Assembly: GCF_900112525.1 (NCBI RefSeq) | Contig: NZ_FOMD01000006.1 | Span: 62,001-126,000 of the forward strand | Direction: 5' to 3' | DNA from: Klenkia taihuensis | GTDB taxonomy: Bacteria > Actinomycetota > Actinomycetes > Mycobacteriales > Geodermatophilaceae | Length of the DNA: 64,000 bases | Notes under the pieces: generated by a model | What the model saw: only the letters and a program-made list of their open reading frames with translations | What the model was told of the DNA's origin: nothing | Database searches by the model: none | Shown: one piece after another, positions 1 to 8,190 of the stretch | Layout of the letters: the number at the start of each line of letters is the position of its first letter | Position numbering within the stretch: the stretch's first letter is position 1 | Made by a program: the position numbers and the translations under genes

Positions 1-441
1 GGCGTGTTCAACCACGTGCTCGAGGGCTACGAGCCGTGGCTGGGCGAGATGCGCGCCCGGCCCACCGGTTCGCTGGTCGCCGACCGCGCCGGCGTGGCCA
101 CCACGTACTCGATGTTCTCGCTGCAGGAGCGCGGCCAGATGATGGTCGAGCCCGGCTCGGAGGTCTACGAGGGCATGCTGGTCGGTGAGAACTCCCGTCC
201 CGACGACATGGACGTGAACATCACCAAGGAGAAGAAGCTCACCAACATGCGCAAGTCCACCTCCGAGGAGCTCGAGCGGCTGATCCCGCCGCGCGTGCTC
301 AACCTGGAGCAGGCGCTGGAGTTCTGCGCCGAGGACGAGTGCGTCGAGGTCACCCCGTCGGTGGTGCGCATCCGCAAGGTCGAGCTGGACCAGACCGTCC
401 GCGGCCGCCAGCGCAACAAGAAGCCCAAGGTCGGCGAGTAA
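1..441 (+). CDS. typA: TypA/BipA translational GTPase, C-terminal part (5' end outside window)
   Basis: This is the last 146 residues of a ribosome-associated GTPase of the TypA/BipA family, which binds the 70S ribosome and supports ribosome assembly and stress growth. The frame is open from base 1, so the G domain and start lie upstream of the window. Visible family hallmarks are the segment GEMRARPTGSL near the start, MFSLQERG in the middle, and the typical VNITKEKKLTNMR stretch in the C-terminal domain, followed by a basic tail ending in RNKKPKVGE. The stop TAA is at 439-441 and a strong inverted repeat follows at 482-525. The family assignment is secure; nothing can be said about the missing N-terminal domains. 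Confidence 0.93.
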   Translation, partial: GVFNHVLEGYEPWLGEMRARPTGSLVADRAGVATTYSMFSLQERGQMMVEPGSEVYEGMLVGENSRPDDMDVNITKEKKLTNMRKSTSEELERLIPPRVLNLEQALEFCAEDECVEVTPSVVRIRKVELDQTVRGRQRNKKPKVGE

Positions 442-481
442 CCCACCGCCTGCTCCTCCGGCGGCCGCGCGGCCGTCTCCT

Positions 482-525
482 GACGCCGAGGGCCCACGTC
501 CGCACGGACGTGGGCCCTCGGCGTC
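482..525 (+). terminator. Perfect 21-bp inverted repeat downstream of typA
   Basis: Arms 482-502 and 505-525 are perfectly complementary (outer part GACGCCGAGGG), with only CA between them before the stem tip opens. It starts 40 bases after the typA stop. No T-run follows, which is usual for terminators in high-GC actinobacteria. It is the expected transcription terminator of typA and could also act in the reverse direction. Confidence 0.75.
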
Positions 526-692
526 ATCCGGCGCCTGCCCGGTGCCGGGGCGAGTGGAGGCGGGTGGTCACTGCGCGTGAGGGCTGGCCGTGGGGCGGAC
601 GGGGCGGCTGGGGCGCCGCGTGTCCCGGCGGGGTGCACAGGGAGTCGCCCTAGCGTTGCCGGGCGGGGAGCGGTACGGGGATCGAACGAGGG

Positions 693-1199
693 GTGGTGCC
701 GGTGGCCGACCGGGCGGCGTGGATCGGGGAGCAGGAGCTCCCGGGCTTCCGCGGGGGCATCGACGCGCGGGTCAGCCTGCGCACGGACGCCGGCCCCGGC
801 CTGCACGGCGCGTGGTGGCCGCGCTCGACCGACCTGGCCGTCGAGCTGCCCGAGCTGGTGGCCGCGCTCGCCCGCCGGGGCGTGCACGTCACCCGGTTCA
901 CCTACCCGTTCGCCACCTGGCACGCCGTCCCGCGCAAGCTCGCCGTCGGTGACCGGCTGGTGCGGGTGGGCGGCTTCGCCACCGGTGACCCGCAGCTGGT
1001 CTGGCTGACCTGCGCCCCCGACGACCTGCACCTGGAGCTGCTCGTCGTCCCGCCGGGCACCGAGGCGCTGTTCAGCGCCCGGGCGATGCGGATGGCCTCG
1101 GTCCCCGGCGCGGCCCGCAGCGCCCGAGCGGTGCTCACCGCCGCGGGCAGCCACCCGGCGCTGCGCACCGGCGAGATCCCGGTGCAGACCGCCGGCTGA
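693..1199 (+). CDS. DUF5994 family protein
   Basis: A soluble protein of up to 168 residues with no signal peptide or membrane segment. It looks like the actinobacterial DUF5994 family: a RVSLRTDAG-type strand, then GAWWPRSTDLAVELPELVAAL, then a middle part with FATWHAVPRKL. The function of the family is unknown. The start is uncertain, because GTG codons at 693, 696 and 702 are all in frame and a purine-rich GAGGGG lies at 688-692; 702 would have the best spacing. It is followed 35 bases later by the DUF1684 gene in the same direction. The family call rests on remembered family features and was not searched. Confidence 0.7.
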   Translation: MVPVADRAAWIGEQELPGFRGGIDARVSLRTDAGPGLHGAWWPRSTDLAVELPELVAALARRGVHVTRFTYPFATWHAVPRKLAVGDRLVRVGGFATGDPQLVWLTCAPDDLHLELLVVPPGTEALFSARAMRMASVPGAARSARAVLTAAGSHPALRTGEIPVQTAG

Positions 1200-1234
1200 G
1201 GACTACCCCGCGCCCCGGCGTCGTTGTCGGCTGC

Positions 1235-2074
1235 ATGACCAGCACCGTGCAGCAGACCTTCGCCGACGAGTGGGCCGCCTGGCACCGGGACCGCGAGGTG
1301 CGGCTCACCGACCCGCACGGCTTCCTCGCCGTCACCTCGCTGACCTGGCTCGGCGAGCAGCCGGTCACCGCTCCCGGCGCGCCCGGCCGCTGGTCCGCCG
1401 ACGGCCGCGGCGTCGTGGTCGCCCTCGCCGAGGGCGAGCAGCTCCTGGTCGAGGGCACCCCCGTGCAGGGGGAGCACGTCGTCGGCGAGCTGGGCCTGCG
1501 GGAGAGCCGGCTGCTGCTGGCCGGCGAGGTGGGCGTCGAGGTCGCCGAGCGGGGCGGCCGCTACGTCGTCCGGGTGCGCGACCCCCGTTCGCCGCTGCTG
1601 GCTGCGCACCCCGGCACGCCCGCGTTCCCGGCCGACGTGCGCTGGGCGGTGCCCGGCAGGTTCGTGCCCTTCGACGCGCCGCGGCCGACCACGGTGCCCG
1701 GTGTCCTCGAGGGCGTCGAGCACGTCTACGACGCCCCCGGCACCGTCGAGTTCACCCTCGACGGCACCGACTACGCCCTGCGCGCCTTCCCCGGCCACGG
1801 CGACGGAGCGCTGACCGTGCTGTTCTCCGACGCGACCTCGGGGGACACCACCTACCCGTTCCGGTCGCTGCACCTGGTGCCCGACGCCGACGGCAGCGTG
1901 CAGGTCGACCTGAACCGCGCGGTCAACCTGCCCTGCGCCTACACCGACCTGGCCACCTGCCCGACCCCGCCGGCGGAGAACCGGCTGCCGGTCGCCGTCG
2001 AGGCGGGGGAGCGGACGCCGACCGTGCGCGGCGCCGCCCGCCCCACCGACGACGGGGCAGTGCTCGCCGGCTAG
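1235..2074 (+). CDS. DUF1684 domain-containing protein
   Basis: A 279-residue cytosolic protein of the DUF1684 family. The diagnostic parts are the N-terminal WHRDREVRLTDPHGFLAV followed by TSLTWL, and the C-terminal motif NRAVNLPCAYTDLATCPTPP followed by ENRLPV, which is strongly conserved in the family. No biochemical role is established. There is no clear ribosome-binding site before the ATG at 1235, so translation may be leaderless or depend on the upstream gene. Its stop TAG (2072-2074) shares the palindrome CTAG with the stop of the opposing SDR gene, a four-base tail-to-tail overlap. Confidence 0.8.
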   Translation: MTSTVQQTFADEWAAWHRDREVRLTDPHGFLAVTSLTWLGEQPVTAPGAPGRWSADGRGVVVALAEGEQLLVEGTPVQGEHVVGELGLRESRLLLAGEVGVEVAERGGRYVVRVRDPRSPLLAAHPGTPAFPADVRWAVPGRFVPFDAPRPTTVPGVLEGVEHVYDAPGTVEFTLDGTDYALRAFPGHGDGALTVLFSDATSGDTTYPFRSLHLVPDADGSVQVDLNRAVNLPCAYTDLATCPTPPAENRLPVAVEAGERTPTVRGAARPTDDGAVLAG

Positions 2075-2742
2075 TCCGAGCCCTCCACCTGGTAGCGGAA
2101 GTCGCCCCGGCCGGTGTGCAGGTCCCACAGGTGGCCGGCCATCACGTCGGGGCCCTTCACCGGGTCGCCGTCGACCATCGCGCCGGGGATGACGAGCTGG
2201 GCGACGTGGATGCCCTCGCCGGCCAGCACCTCGTGCAGCATCTGCGCGTAGGCGGTCAGCCCGGCGAAGGCCACGCTGGTCCCGGCGACGCCGGCGTTCG
2301 GCACCACGGCCGACCCGCCGTTGACGAACAGGATCGAGGGCCGGGCCCCGTCGGGGAGGTACCGCATGCCCGGCAGCACCTGCCGGACGGCGGCCACCGG
2401 CCCGTAGACGGAGAACTCGAGCGGCCCGACCAGGTCGGCGGCGGTGGTCTCGAGCACCGGGCGCAGGAAGGTCTTGTCCGGCAGCGGGCTGTACTGCAGC
2501 ACCTCGATCGGCCCCATCGCCTGGGCGACGGTGTCCAGGGTGTGGGTGATGGAGTCGGGGTCGCGGACGTCGGCGACGAACCCGCCGGCGGTGATGCCCT
2601 CGGCCGACAGCTCCGCGGCCAGGTCGGTCACCCGCTGCTGGTTGCGGGCGACGAGCGCGACGTCGTAGCCCTCCCTGCCGAACCGGCGGGCGGTCTCCGC
2701 GCCCAGCCCGCGCCCTGCTCCGATGATGGCCATGACCGGCAT
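2071..2742 (-). CDS. SDR family NAD(P)-dependent oxidoreductase
   Basis: A 223-residue short-chain dehydrogenase with an N-terminal Rossmann motif AIIGAGRGLGAETA (about residues 4-17), a VADVRDPDS cofactor-region motif and NGGSA in the position of the usual catalytic Ser strand. The classic YxxxK is not obvious: the equivalent region reads AGLTAYAQML, so catalysis may be atypical. The ATG at 2742 is preferred over the upstream ATG at 2769 because AGGAAGAGG sits just before it. It is convergent with the DUF1684 gene (four-base stop overlap) and divergent from the epimerase gene at 2864. Substrate unknown. Confidence 0.75.
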   Translation of the reverse strand: MPVMAIIGAGRGLGAETARRFGREGYDVALVARNQQRVTDLAAELSAEGITAGGFVADVRDPDSITHTLDTVAQAMGPIEVLQYSPLPDKTFLRPVLETTAADLVGPLEFSVYGPVAAVRQVLPGMRYLPDGARPSILFVNGGSAVVPNAGVAGTSVAFAGLTAYAQMLHEVLAGEGIHVAQLVIPGAMVDGDPVKGPDVMAGHLWDLHTGRGDFRYQVEGSD

Positions 2743-2863
2743 GCCGGACCTCTTCCTGGTGGGGTGCACGTCGCAGGGGCCCTACCCGTTCGGTCGCGCG
2801 CAACGCATCGGCTGTCGGCGAACCGGGTGGACGCCGGCCCCGGCCCGCCCCGAGGGTGGGGGC

Positions 2864-3835
2864 ATGCGACTGCTGGTGCTGGGCGGCACCCACTTCCTGG
2901 GCCGGCACGTGGTGGACGCGGCCCGCGCCGCCGGCCACGACGTGGCCGTCCTGACCCGCGGGGTGTCCGGTGGCCCACCGGACGGCGTCCGCGCCTTCCG
3001 CGCCGACCGGGACGACCCCCTGCCGGACGACGTCCTGGCGTGGGCGCCGGAGCTGGTGGTCGACACCTCCTGCCAGACCCGCGCCGCCGCCGAGCACGCC
3101 GCCGCGCTGGACCCCCGCGGGTACGCCTTCGTCTCCAGCCTGAACGCCTACCGGCACTGGCCGCCGGGCCCGCTGCGCAGCGAGGACGAGCCCACCTGGG
3201 ACACCGACGACGACGAGTACGGACCGGTCAAGGCGCACGCCGAGCGGGTGCTGGGCGCGGCGTTCGGCGACCGGTTCCTCACCGCCCGCGCCGGGTTGGT
3301 GGCCGGCCCGCACGACCGGCTGCACCGGCTGGGCTGGTGGCTGGCGCGCATCGCCGAGGGTGGGCCGGTCGTCGTCCCCGACGCCCTGGACCAGCCGATC
3401 GCGCTGGTCGACGCCCGCGACCTGGCCGGTTGGCTGGTCGAGGTGTGCGGGCGGGCGTCCGGGCCGGCGAACGCCACCGGCCCGGCCGGGATGACGACCT
3501 TCGGCGCCCTGCTCGACACCTGCCGGGAGGTCACCGGCGGCGATGCCGCGTGGGTCGTCGTGCCCGAGGCCGAGCTGCTGGCCGCGGGCGTGCAGCCGTG
3601 GCAGCACCTGCCGTTCTGGCTGCCGGCCGACGTCGCGCGCACCGCGTGGGACGTCGACACCACGCGGGCGCGCGAGCTCGGGCTGCCCGTCCGGCCGGTG
3701 CAGGACACGGTCGCCGACACCTGGGCCTGGCAGCGGGGCGCCGACCTCCCGGTGCCCCCGCCCGGCCGCGACCTGCCCGGCCTCCCGCCCGACCTGGAGG
3801 CCCGCCTGCTCGCCGACCACCGCCCCCGGACGTGA
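2864..3835 (+). CDS. NAD-dependent epimerase/dehydratase family protein
   Basis: A 323-residue extended-SDR protein. The N-terminus LLVLGGTHFLGRHVV carries the GxxxFxG nucleotide-binding motif, and FVSSLNAY with a following YGPVKAHAE supplies the Ser and the YxxxK pair expected for this fold. The C-terminal half contains the IALVDARDLAGW segment typical of these enzymes. The ATG at 2864 has GAGGGTGGGGG directly upstream; more upstream in-frame starts would overlap the divergent SDR gene. The stop codon (3833-3835) lies inside the left arm of the long inverted repeat 3831-3902. The substrate is probably a nucleotide sugar or similar, but this cannot be specified. Confidence 0.8.
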   Translation: MRLLVLGGTHFLGRHVVDAARAAGHDVAVLTRGVSGGPPDGVRAFRADRDDPLPDDVLAWAPELVVDTSCQTRAAAEHAAALDPRGYAFVSSLNAYRHWPPGPLRSEDEPTWDTDDDEYGPVKAHAERVLGAAFGDRFLTARAGLVAGPHDRLHRLGWWLARIAEGGPVVVPDALDQPIALVDARDLAGWLVEVCGRASGPANATGPAGMTTFGALLDTCREVTGGDAAWVVVPEAELLAAGVQPWQHLPFWLPADVARTAWDVDTTRARELGLPVRPVQDTVADTWAWQRGADLPVPPPGRDLPGLPPDLEARLLADHRPRT

Positions 3836-3902
3836 TCATGGGGTTGTCGCCCACCGACGCGCCGGTGCACGGCGGTTCGGCGGCGACAACCCCATGATCA
3901 CG
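3831..3902. repeat. Long intergenic inverted repeat (21-bp arms, 30-nt loop)
   Basis: The arms 3831-3851 and 3882-3902 are perfectly complementary; the left arm begins CGTGATCATGGGGTTGTCGC. The repeat fills the whole space between two convergent genes and includes the epimerase stop codon. It could serve as a bidirectional terminator, but the GATCATGGGG sequence is unusually AT-containing for this genome, which also fits a REP-like or miniature mobile repeat. I found no second full copy in the window. Confidence 0.8.
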
Positions 3903-3913
3903 GGCTGGTGCGG

Positions 3914-4897
3914 TCAGTCGCGGGGGTCCTGGGGGCGGCCGGACACGACGGCGTCCTCGTGGTTGCGGGAGGCCTCGCGGACGAGCTCCTCACGGCGCTC
4001 GGCCTCCAGGCGCTGCGCGGCCTCCACCGACTCCGCGGCGGTGTCGGCCCGGTACTGCTTGAACGACCAGACGACCGCGCCGACCCAGGCGAGCACGACC
4101 ACCGCGTAGACCGGCCAGCGGACGGCGTCGGCGACCTCGAAGGCGTTGAACAGCGACCGGGTGTTGGTGAACACGATGATGCCGCCGACCGCCGAGCCGA
4201 GCAGCCGCGGCGGCACGTGCCGCACCAGCCAGGCCGCGATCGGGGCGGCGACCAGACCGCCGATGAGCAGGCCGGCGACCCACAGCGGGTCGATGCCCTG
4301 GGTGCCGAGGGAGAACAGGAAGCCCAGCGAGGCGGCGAGGGCGACCAGGAACTCCGAGGTGTCGATGGAGCCGATGACCTTGCGGGGCTCCATCCGGCCG
4401 CTGGCCAGGATCGCGGGGGTGCCGACGGGGCCCCAGCCACCGCCGCCGGTCGCGTCCACGAAGCCGGCGACCAGGCCCAGCGGGCCCAGGAAGCGCTTGC
4501 GCATCGGCTTGCCGAGGTTCTGCCGGTTCAGGCCGCGGAAGGTGAACCGCACGAGGATGTAGACGCCCAGCACCAGCAGGATGCCGCTCATCAGCGGTGC
4601 GGCGACCGAGGTGTCCAGCGAGGACAGGAACGTCGCGCCGGCGAAGGCGCCGACCGCGCCGGGCAGGCCGATCTTCGCGACGACCTTCCAGTCGACGTTG
4701 CCGAACTTCCAGTGGGACAGGCCCGAGGCCAGCGTGGTGCCGATCTCGGCGAGGTGGACGGTGGCCGAGGCAGCGGCCGGGCTGGCGCCGACGACCAGCA
4801 GCAGCGTGGTCGAGGTGACGCCGTAGGCCATGCCGAGGCTGCCGTCGACCAGCTGGGCGCCGAGGCCCACCAGGGCGAACAGGACGAGGGTGCGCAC
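3914..4897 (-). CDS. TSUP/TauE-SafE family sulfite or sulfonate exporter
   Basis: A 327-residue membrane protein of the TSUP family (DUF81), which exports sulfite, sulfoacetate or related anions. About eight hydrophobic segments are visible; conserved features include GLGAQLVDGSLGMAYGVTS near the N-terminus and GFVDATGGGGWGPVGTP in the middle, both family signatures. The C-terminal 45 residues form a charged, probably cytosolic helix rich in Glu and Arg. The GTG at 4897 is chosen because GGAG lies 8 bases upstream. A cysteine-type leader peptide (4985-5044) lies just upstream in the same direction, which supports a role in sulfur metabolism and control by cysteine supply. Confidence 0.87.
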   Translation of the reverse strand: MRTLVLFALVGLGAQLVDGSLGMAYGVTSTTLLLVVGASPAAASATVHLAEIGTTLASGLSHWKFGNVDWKVVAKIGLPGAVGAFAGATFLSSLDTSVAAPLMSGILLVLGVYILVRFTFRGLNRQNLGKPMRKRFLGPLGLVAGFVDATGGGGWGPVGTPAILASGRMEPRKVIGSIDTSEFLVALAASLGFLFSLGTQGIDPLWVAGLLIGGLVAAPIAAWLVRHVPPRLLGSAVGGIIVFTNTRSLFNAFEVADAVRWPVYAVVVLAWVGAVVWSFKQYRADTAAESVEAAQRLEAERREELVREASRNHEDAVVSGRPQDPRD

Positions 4898-4984
4898 GAT
4901 CGAGCTCCAGGGGTGGAGAAGAGGTGGGGGAGGTCCCCGGCCGCGCACCCGCGCCGGGGTCAGGGCGGTGTCGCCCCGGGGAGG

Positions 4985-5044
4985 TCAGCGGGCGCGACAG
5001 GCCGCGGTCGTGACGCGCGCGAGGTCGACGTGGATGCGGCCCAC
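4985..5044 (-). CDS. Putative cysteine-responsive leader peptide upstream of the TSUP gene
   Basis: A 19-codon frame starting at GTG 5044 encodes VGRIHVDLARVTTAACRAR. It matches the actinobacterial sulfur leader-peptide pattern, an (R)xHVDLxRVxSAxC core with a Cys near the C-terminus. Such uORFs precede sulfur-assimilation and transport genes in mycobacteria and streptomycetes. It ends 88 bases before the exporter start. The ribosome-binding site is weak (GGTGA). The motif match and the position in front of a sulfur-anion exporter reinforce each other; that it regulates by ribosome stalling at the Cys codon is inference. It is too short for ordinary gene callers. Confidence 0.72.
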   Translation of the reverse strand: MGRIHVDLARVTTAACRAR

Positions 5045-5054
5045 GAGCAGATCA

Positions 5055-5071
5055 CCGGGGTAGTTCCCCGG
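5055..5071. promoter_or_regulatory. Small inverted repeat upstream of the leader peptide
   Basis: CCGGGG at 5055-5060 and CCCCGG at 5066-5071 flank a 5-nt spacer. The repeat lies 11 bases upstream of the leader-peptide GTG (minus strand), either in the 5' leader RNA or at an operator. It could form a small hairpin next to the leader ribosome-binding site. Function is inferred only from position. Confidence 0.4.
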
Positions 5072-5119
5072 GAGCAGGCAGGACGTCGGCACGAGCGCAA
5101 TGTCTACCAGCCCGATGCA

Positions 5120-6520
5120 CTAAGGCGTAACAGGTCGTCCCGTCTGGTGGGACGGGCGGAGCGTGACGAGCGACACCGCACCGCCGACGGCCAGCAGGAC
5201 GGCGCACAGCCGCATGGCCAGTGCGTAGCCGTCGGTGAACGTCTCCGGCTGGGGGTGGTCGTCGCCGGACAGGCCCACCGCCAGCGGCAGGGCGGCGACG
5301 GCCAGCAGCTGGGCGGCCCGGGCCACGGCGTTGTTCACCCCGCTGGCCACCCCGGCGAGCCGGTCGGGGGCGGCGTCGAGCACGGTCGCGGTCAGCGGCG
5401 CCACGGTCAGCGCCATGCCCAGGCCGAACAGCACCGACCCGGGCAGCACCGCGGTCGCCCAGCGGGAGCCGGCGTCGACGAAGGACAGGTACAGCACCCC
5501 GGCCGCGGCGACCAGCGGCCCGACCGTCATCGGCAGCCGCGGGCCGGTGCGCGCGGCCAGCGCCCCGGCCCGCGAGGACAGCAGCGAGATGAGCAGGATC
5601 GAGGGGACGACGGCGGCCCCGGCGGCCAGCGCGTCGTAGCCCAGCACCGTCTGCAGCTGCAGCACCAGGAAGAACGACATGCCGCCGAGCGCGCCGTAGA
5701 CGGCCAGCGTGGTCAGGTTGGCCCCGCTGAACCGGCGGTCGGCGAACACGACCAGCGGCAGCATCGGGTCCGCCGCCGTCCGCTCCCGGGCCACGAACCC
5801 GGCCGCCGCGGCCAGGCCGACCGCCAGGGCGGCCCAGGTGCCGGGCCCGCTGCCGGCGTCGATGAGGGCGTAGGTGGTGCCGCCCAGGGCCAGCGCAGCC
5901 AGGGCCGACCCGGCGACGTCGAACCGGCCGTGGTGGCCCTCGTCCCGGCTCTCCGGGACGTGCCGCAGCGAGACCAGGACGACGGCGACCGCCAGCGGCA
6001 CGTTGAGCAGGAACACCCACCGCCAGCTCACCGCGTCGACCAGGAAGCCGGCGAGGAACGGCCCGCCCAGCCCCGCGATGCCGCCCAGGCCCGACCACAG
6101 CCCGATGGCCCGGCCGCGGTCGGCGTGCACGAAGGAGGCCTGGATGATCGACAGCGACCCGGGCACGAGCAGCGCGCCACCGATGCCCTGCAGCACCCGG
6201 GCGGCGACCAGCAGCCCGGTCGAGGGCGCCAGCCCGCACAGCAGCGAGGTGGCGGCGAACCACACCACGCCGACCAGGAAGACCCGCCGCCGGCCGAACC
6301 GGTCGCCCAGCGCACCACCGAGCAGGATCAGCGCGGCCAGCGCGAGGGTGTAGCCGGTGACGGTCCACTGCAGGCCCGACAGCGAGGACCCGAGGTCGGT
6401 GCCGATCGTGGGCAGCGCGACGTTGACCGCGGTGGAGTCCAGGAAGGCCATCGCCGAGGCGAGCACCGTGGCCAGCAGCGTCCAGCGGGCCGGCGCGGTC
6501 CCCAGCTGCAGCCCGGTCAC
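5120..6520 (-). CDS. MFS transporter, DHA2 (EmrB/QacA-type) family
   Basis: A 466-residue integral membrane protein with about 14 hydrophobic segments, matching the DHA2 drug:H+ antiporter family. Signatures are LDSTAVNVALPTIGTDL in the first helix region, LGDRFGRRRVFLVG in loop 2-3 (MFS motif A), and GxGGALLVPGSLSII in helix 5 (motif C). It probably exports a hydrophobic drug or metabolite by proton exchange; the substrate cannot be read from the sequence. The ATG at 6520 lies 10 bases after the stop of the phosphate transporter, so it may be the last gene of the DUF47-pit-MFS transcript, although the function is not obviously linked. Confidence 0.85.
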   Translation of the reverse strand: MTGLQLGTAPARWTLLATVLASAMAFLDSTAVNVALPTIGTDLGSSLSGLQWTVTGYTLALAALILLGGALGDRFGRRRVFLVGVVWFAATSLLCGLAPSTGLLVAARVLQGIGGALLVPGSLSIIQASFVHADRGRAIGLWSGLGGIAGLGGPFLAGFLVDAVSWRWVFLLNVPLAVAVVLVSLRHVPESRDEGHHGRFDVAGSALAALALGGTTYALIDAGSGPGTWAALAVGLAAAAGFVARERTAADPMLPLVVFADRRFSGANLTTLAVYGALGGMSFFLVLQLQTVLGYDALAAGAAVVPSILLISLLSSRAGALAARTGPRLPMTVGPLVAAAGVLYLSFVDAGSRWATAVLPGSVLFGLGMALTVAPLTATVLDAAPDRLAGVASGVNNAVARAAQLLAVAALPLAVGLSGDDHPQPETFTDGYALAMRLCAVLLAVGGAVSLVTLRPSHQTGRPVTP

Positions 6521-6530
6521 GCGTCCTCCG

Positions 6531-7532
6531 TCAGCCGACGATCGCGTGCACCACGTAGTAGACGCCCGCGGCCACGGCGCCCGCGGCCGGCAGGGTCAAC
6601 ACCCAGGCCACCACGATGTTCCCCGCCACGCCCCAGCGCACCGCCGACAGCCGGCGGGTGGCACCCACGCCCATGATCGACGTGGTCGTGATGTGCGTGG
6701 TGGACACCGGGACGGCGAAGACGGTGGCGGTGGTGACCATGACCGCCGAGGCCACGGTCTGCGCGGAGAAGCCGCCGGCCGGGGTGAGCTGGATGATGCG
6801 CCGGCCCAGCGTGCGCATGATGCGGAACCCGCCGGCGTAGGTGCCCGCACTGATCGCCAGCGCGGCGGCGATGACCACCCACAGCGGCACCTCGAAGGTG
6901 TCGATCTCCCCGGCGGTGACCAGGGCGAGGGTGATGATGCCCATCGTCTTCTGCGCGTCCTGCAGGCCGTGGCCCAGCGCCATCGTGGCCGAGCTGATGA
7001 TCTGGGCGTACCGGAACCCGCGGTTGGCCCGGGTGACGTTCGCGCCCCGGAAGCTCCACAGCACCGCCAGCATGAACAGGTAGCCCAGTCCGAACCCGAC
7101 CAGCGGCGAGAGCACCATCGGGACGACGACCTTCTCCACGATGCCCAGCCACTGCACCGAGTGCACCGCGGCCAGCGCGGCGCCGACCAGCCCGCCGATC
7201 AGGGCGTGCGAGGAGGAGCTGGGCAGCCCGAAGTACCACGTGATCAGGTTCCAGGTGATCGCGCCCACGAGCGCGGCGAAGACGATCTGCAGGCCGCCGG
7301 AGCCCTCCGGGGTGTCGATGATGCCGGCGCCGACGGTCTTGGCGACCTCGGTGGAGATCAGCGCCCCGACCAGGTTCATCACCGCGGCCAGGGCCAGGGC
7401 CACCTTCGGGGTCAGGGCCTTGGTGGAGACGGCGACGGCGATCGAGTTGGCGGCGTCGTGGAAGCCGTTGGTGTAGTCGAAGGCCAGCGCGACGACGACG
7501 ATGACGACCATCGCCAGGAAGAGCCCGTCCAC
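6531..7532 (-). CDS. pitA: Inorganic phosphate transporter, Pit family
   Basis: A 333-residue membrane protein of the PiT family, which moves metal-phosphate with protons. The N-terminus carries the family signature FDYTNGFHDAANSIA (about residues 18-32) and the inverted second copy appears later as GHGLQDAQKTMGI. About 10 transmembrane segments are visible. It follows the DUF47 gene with 7 bases between them, the usual pairing of Pit transporters with a PhoU-like partner. A candidate PHO box (8191-8212) sits upstream of the pair. A sulfate or metal role is less likely given the partner. Confidence 0.9.
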   Translation of the reverse strand: MDGLFLAMVVIVVVALAFDYTNGFHDAANSIAVAVSTKALTPKVALALAAVMNLVGALISTEVAKTVGAGIIDTPEGSGGLQIVFAALVGAITWNLITWYFGLPSSSSHALIGGLVGAALAAVHSVQWLGIVEKVVVPMVLSPLVGFGLGYLFMLAVLWSFRGANVTRANRGFRYAQIISSATMALGHGLQDAQKTMGIITLALVTAGEIDTFEVPLWVVIAAALAISAGTYAGGFRIMRTLGRRIIQLTPAGGFSAQTVASAVMVTTATVFAVPVSTTHITTTSIMGVGATRRLSAVRWGVAGNIVVAWVLTLPAAGAVAAGVYYVVHAIVG

Positions 7533-7539
7533 GGCGGGG

Positions 7540-8157
7540 TCAGGACTCCTTGACCGCGATGGTCTCGACGACGTTGGCCACGTGCTCGAAGGCGTCGGCG
7601 GCCTCCTCGAGCTGGTCGGCCACCTCCTTCAGCTTGAGGATCTCCAGCGCGTCGAACTCCCCGGAGTACAGGCGGGAGAGCAGCCGGCGGTAGAGCTTGT
7701 CCGCCTCGTTCTCCAGGCTGTTGACCTCGATCCAGTAGTCGGAGAGGCCCTTCATCGCCTTCAGCCGCGGCATCGCGTCCGCGGTGACCTGCGCGCAGCG
7801 CTGCAGGAGCGCGACCTGCTGGCCCATCTCGGCGGGCAGCGTGCCCAGCCCGGTGAGGACGACGAGGTCGGCGGCGGCCTCGATGGCGTCCATGACGTCG
7901 TCCAGGTCGCTGGCCAGGTTGTAGATGTCCTCCCGGTCGAACGGGGTGACGAAGCTGGAGTTCAGCTGCCGGAAGACCGCGTGCGTGGCGTTGTCGCCCT
8001 TGTGCTCGAGGTCGCGCAGCGTGCGGGCGAGCTCGTCGCGCCGCGTGTGGTCGTGCAGGAAGTCACCGAGGACCGAGGTGGCCTCCACGAGGTTCGTCGC
8101 CGAGGCGGTGAACATGTCGTAGAAGCTCGAGTCCTTGGGCGTCAGGCTGAAGGGCAC
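7540..8157 (-). CDS. DUF47 (PhoU-like) Pit accessory protein
   Basis: A 205-residue, largely helical cytosolic protein of the DUF47 family, PhoU-like regulators or partners of low-affinity phosphate transporters. Visible are the opening FSLTPKDSSFYDMF, a conserved LEHKGDNATH helix and a DREDIYNLASDLDDVMD segment typical of the family (about residues 72-90). It is the first gene of the DUF47-pit operon; the transporter begins 7 bases after its stop. A direct-repeat PHO box lies 34-55 bases upstream of the start. No membrane segment is present. Confidence 0.9.
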   Translation of the reverse strand: MPFSLTPKDSSFYDMFTASATNLVEATSVLGDFLHDHTRRDELARTLRDLEHKGDNATHAVFRQLNSSFVTPFDREDIYNLASDLDDVMDAIEAAADLVVLTGLGTLPAEMGQQVALLQRCAQVTADAMPRLKAMKGLSDYWIEVNSLENEADKLYRRLLSRLYSGEFDALEILKLKEVADQLEEAADAFEHVANVVETIAVKES

Positions 8158-8190
8158 GCGGGGAGCCTAGGCCCCTTGGGTACACCAACC

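Noticed and set aside
902-3820. Very long open frames antisense to the real genes (for example 902-3820 minus, over 900 codons)
   Set aside because: They are shadows of GC-rich coding sequence: low-complexity Arg/Gly/Ala/Pro composition, no domain, no ribosome-binding site, and real conserved genes lie on the other strand.
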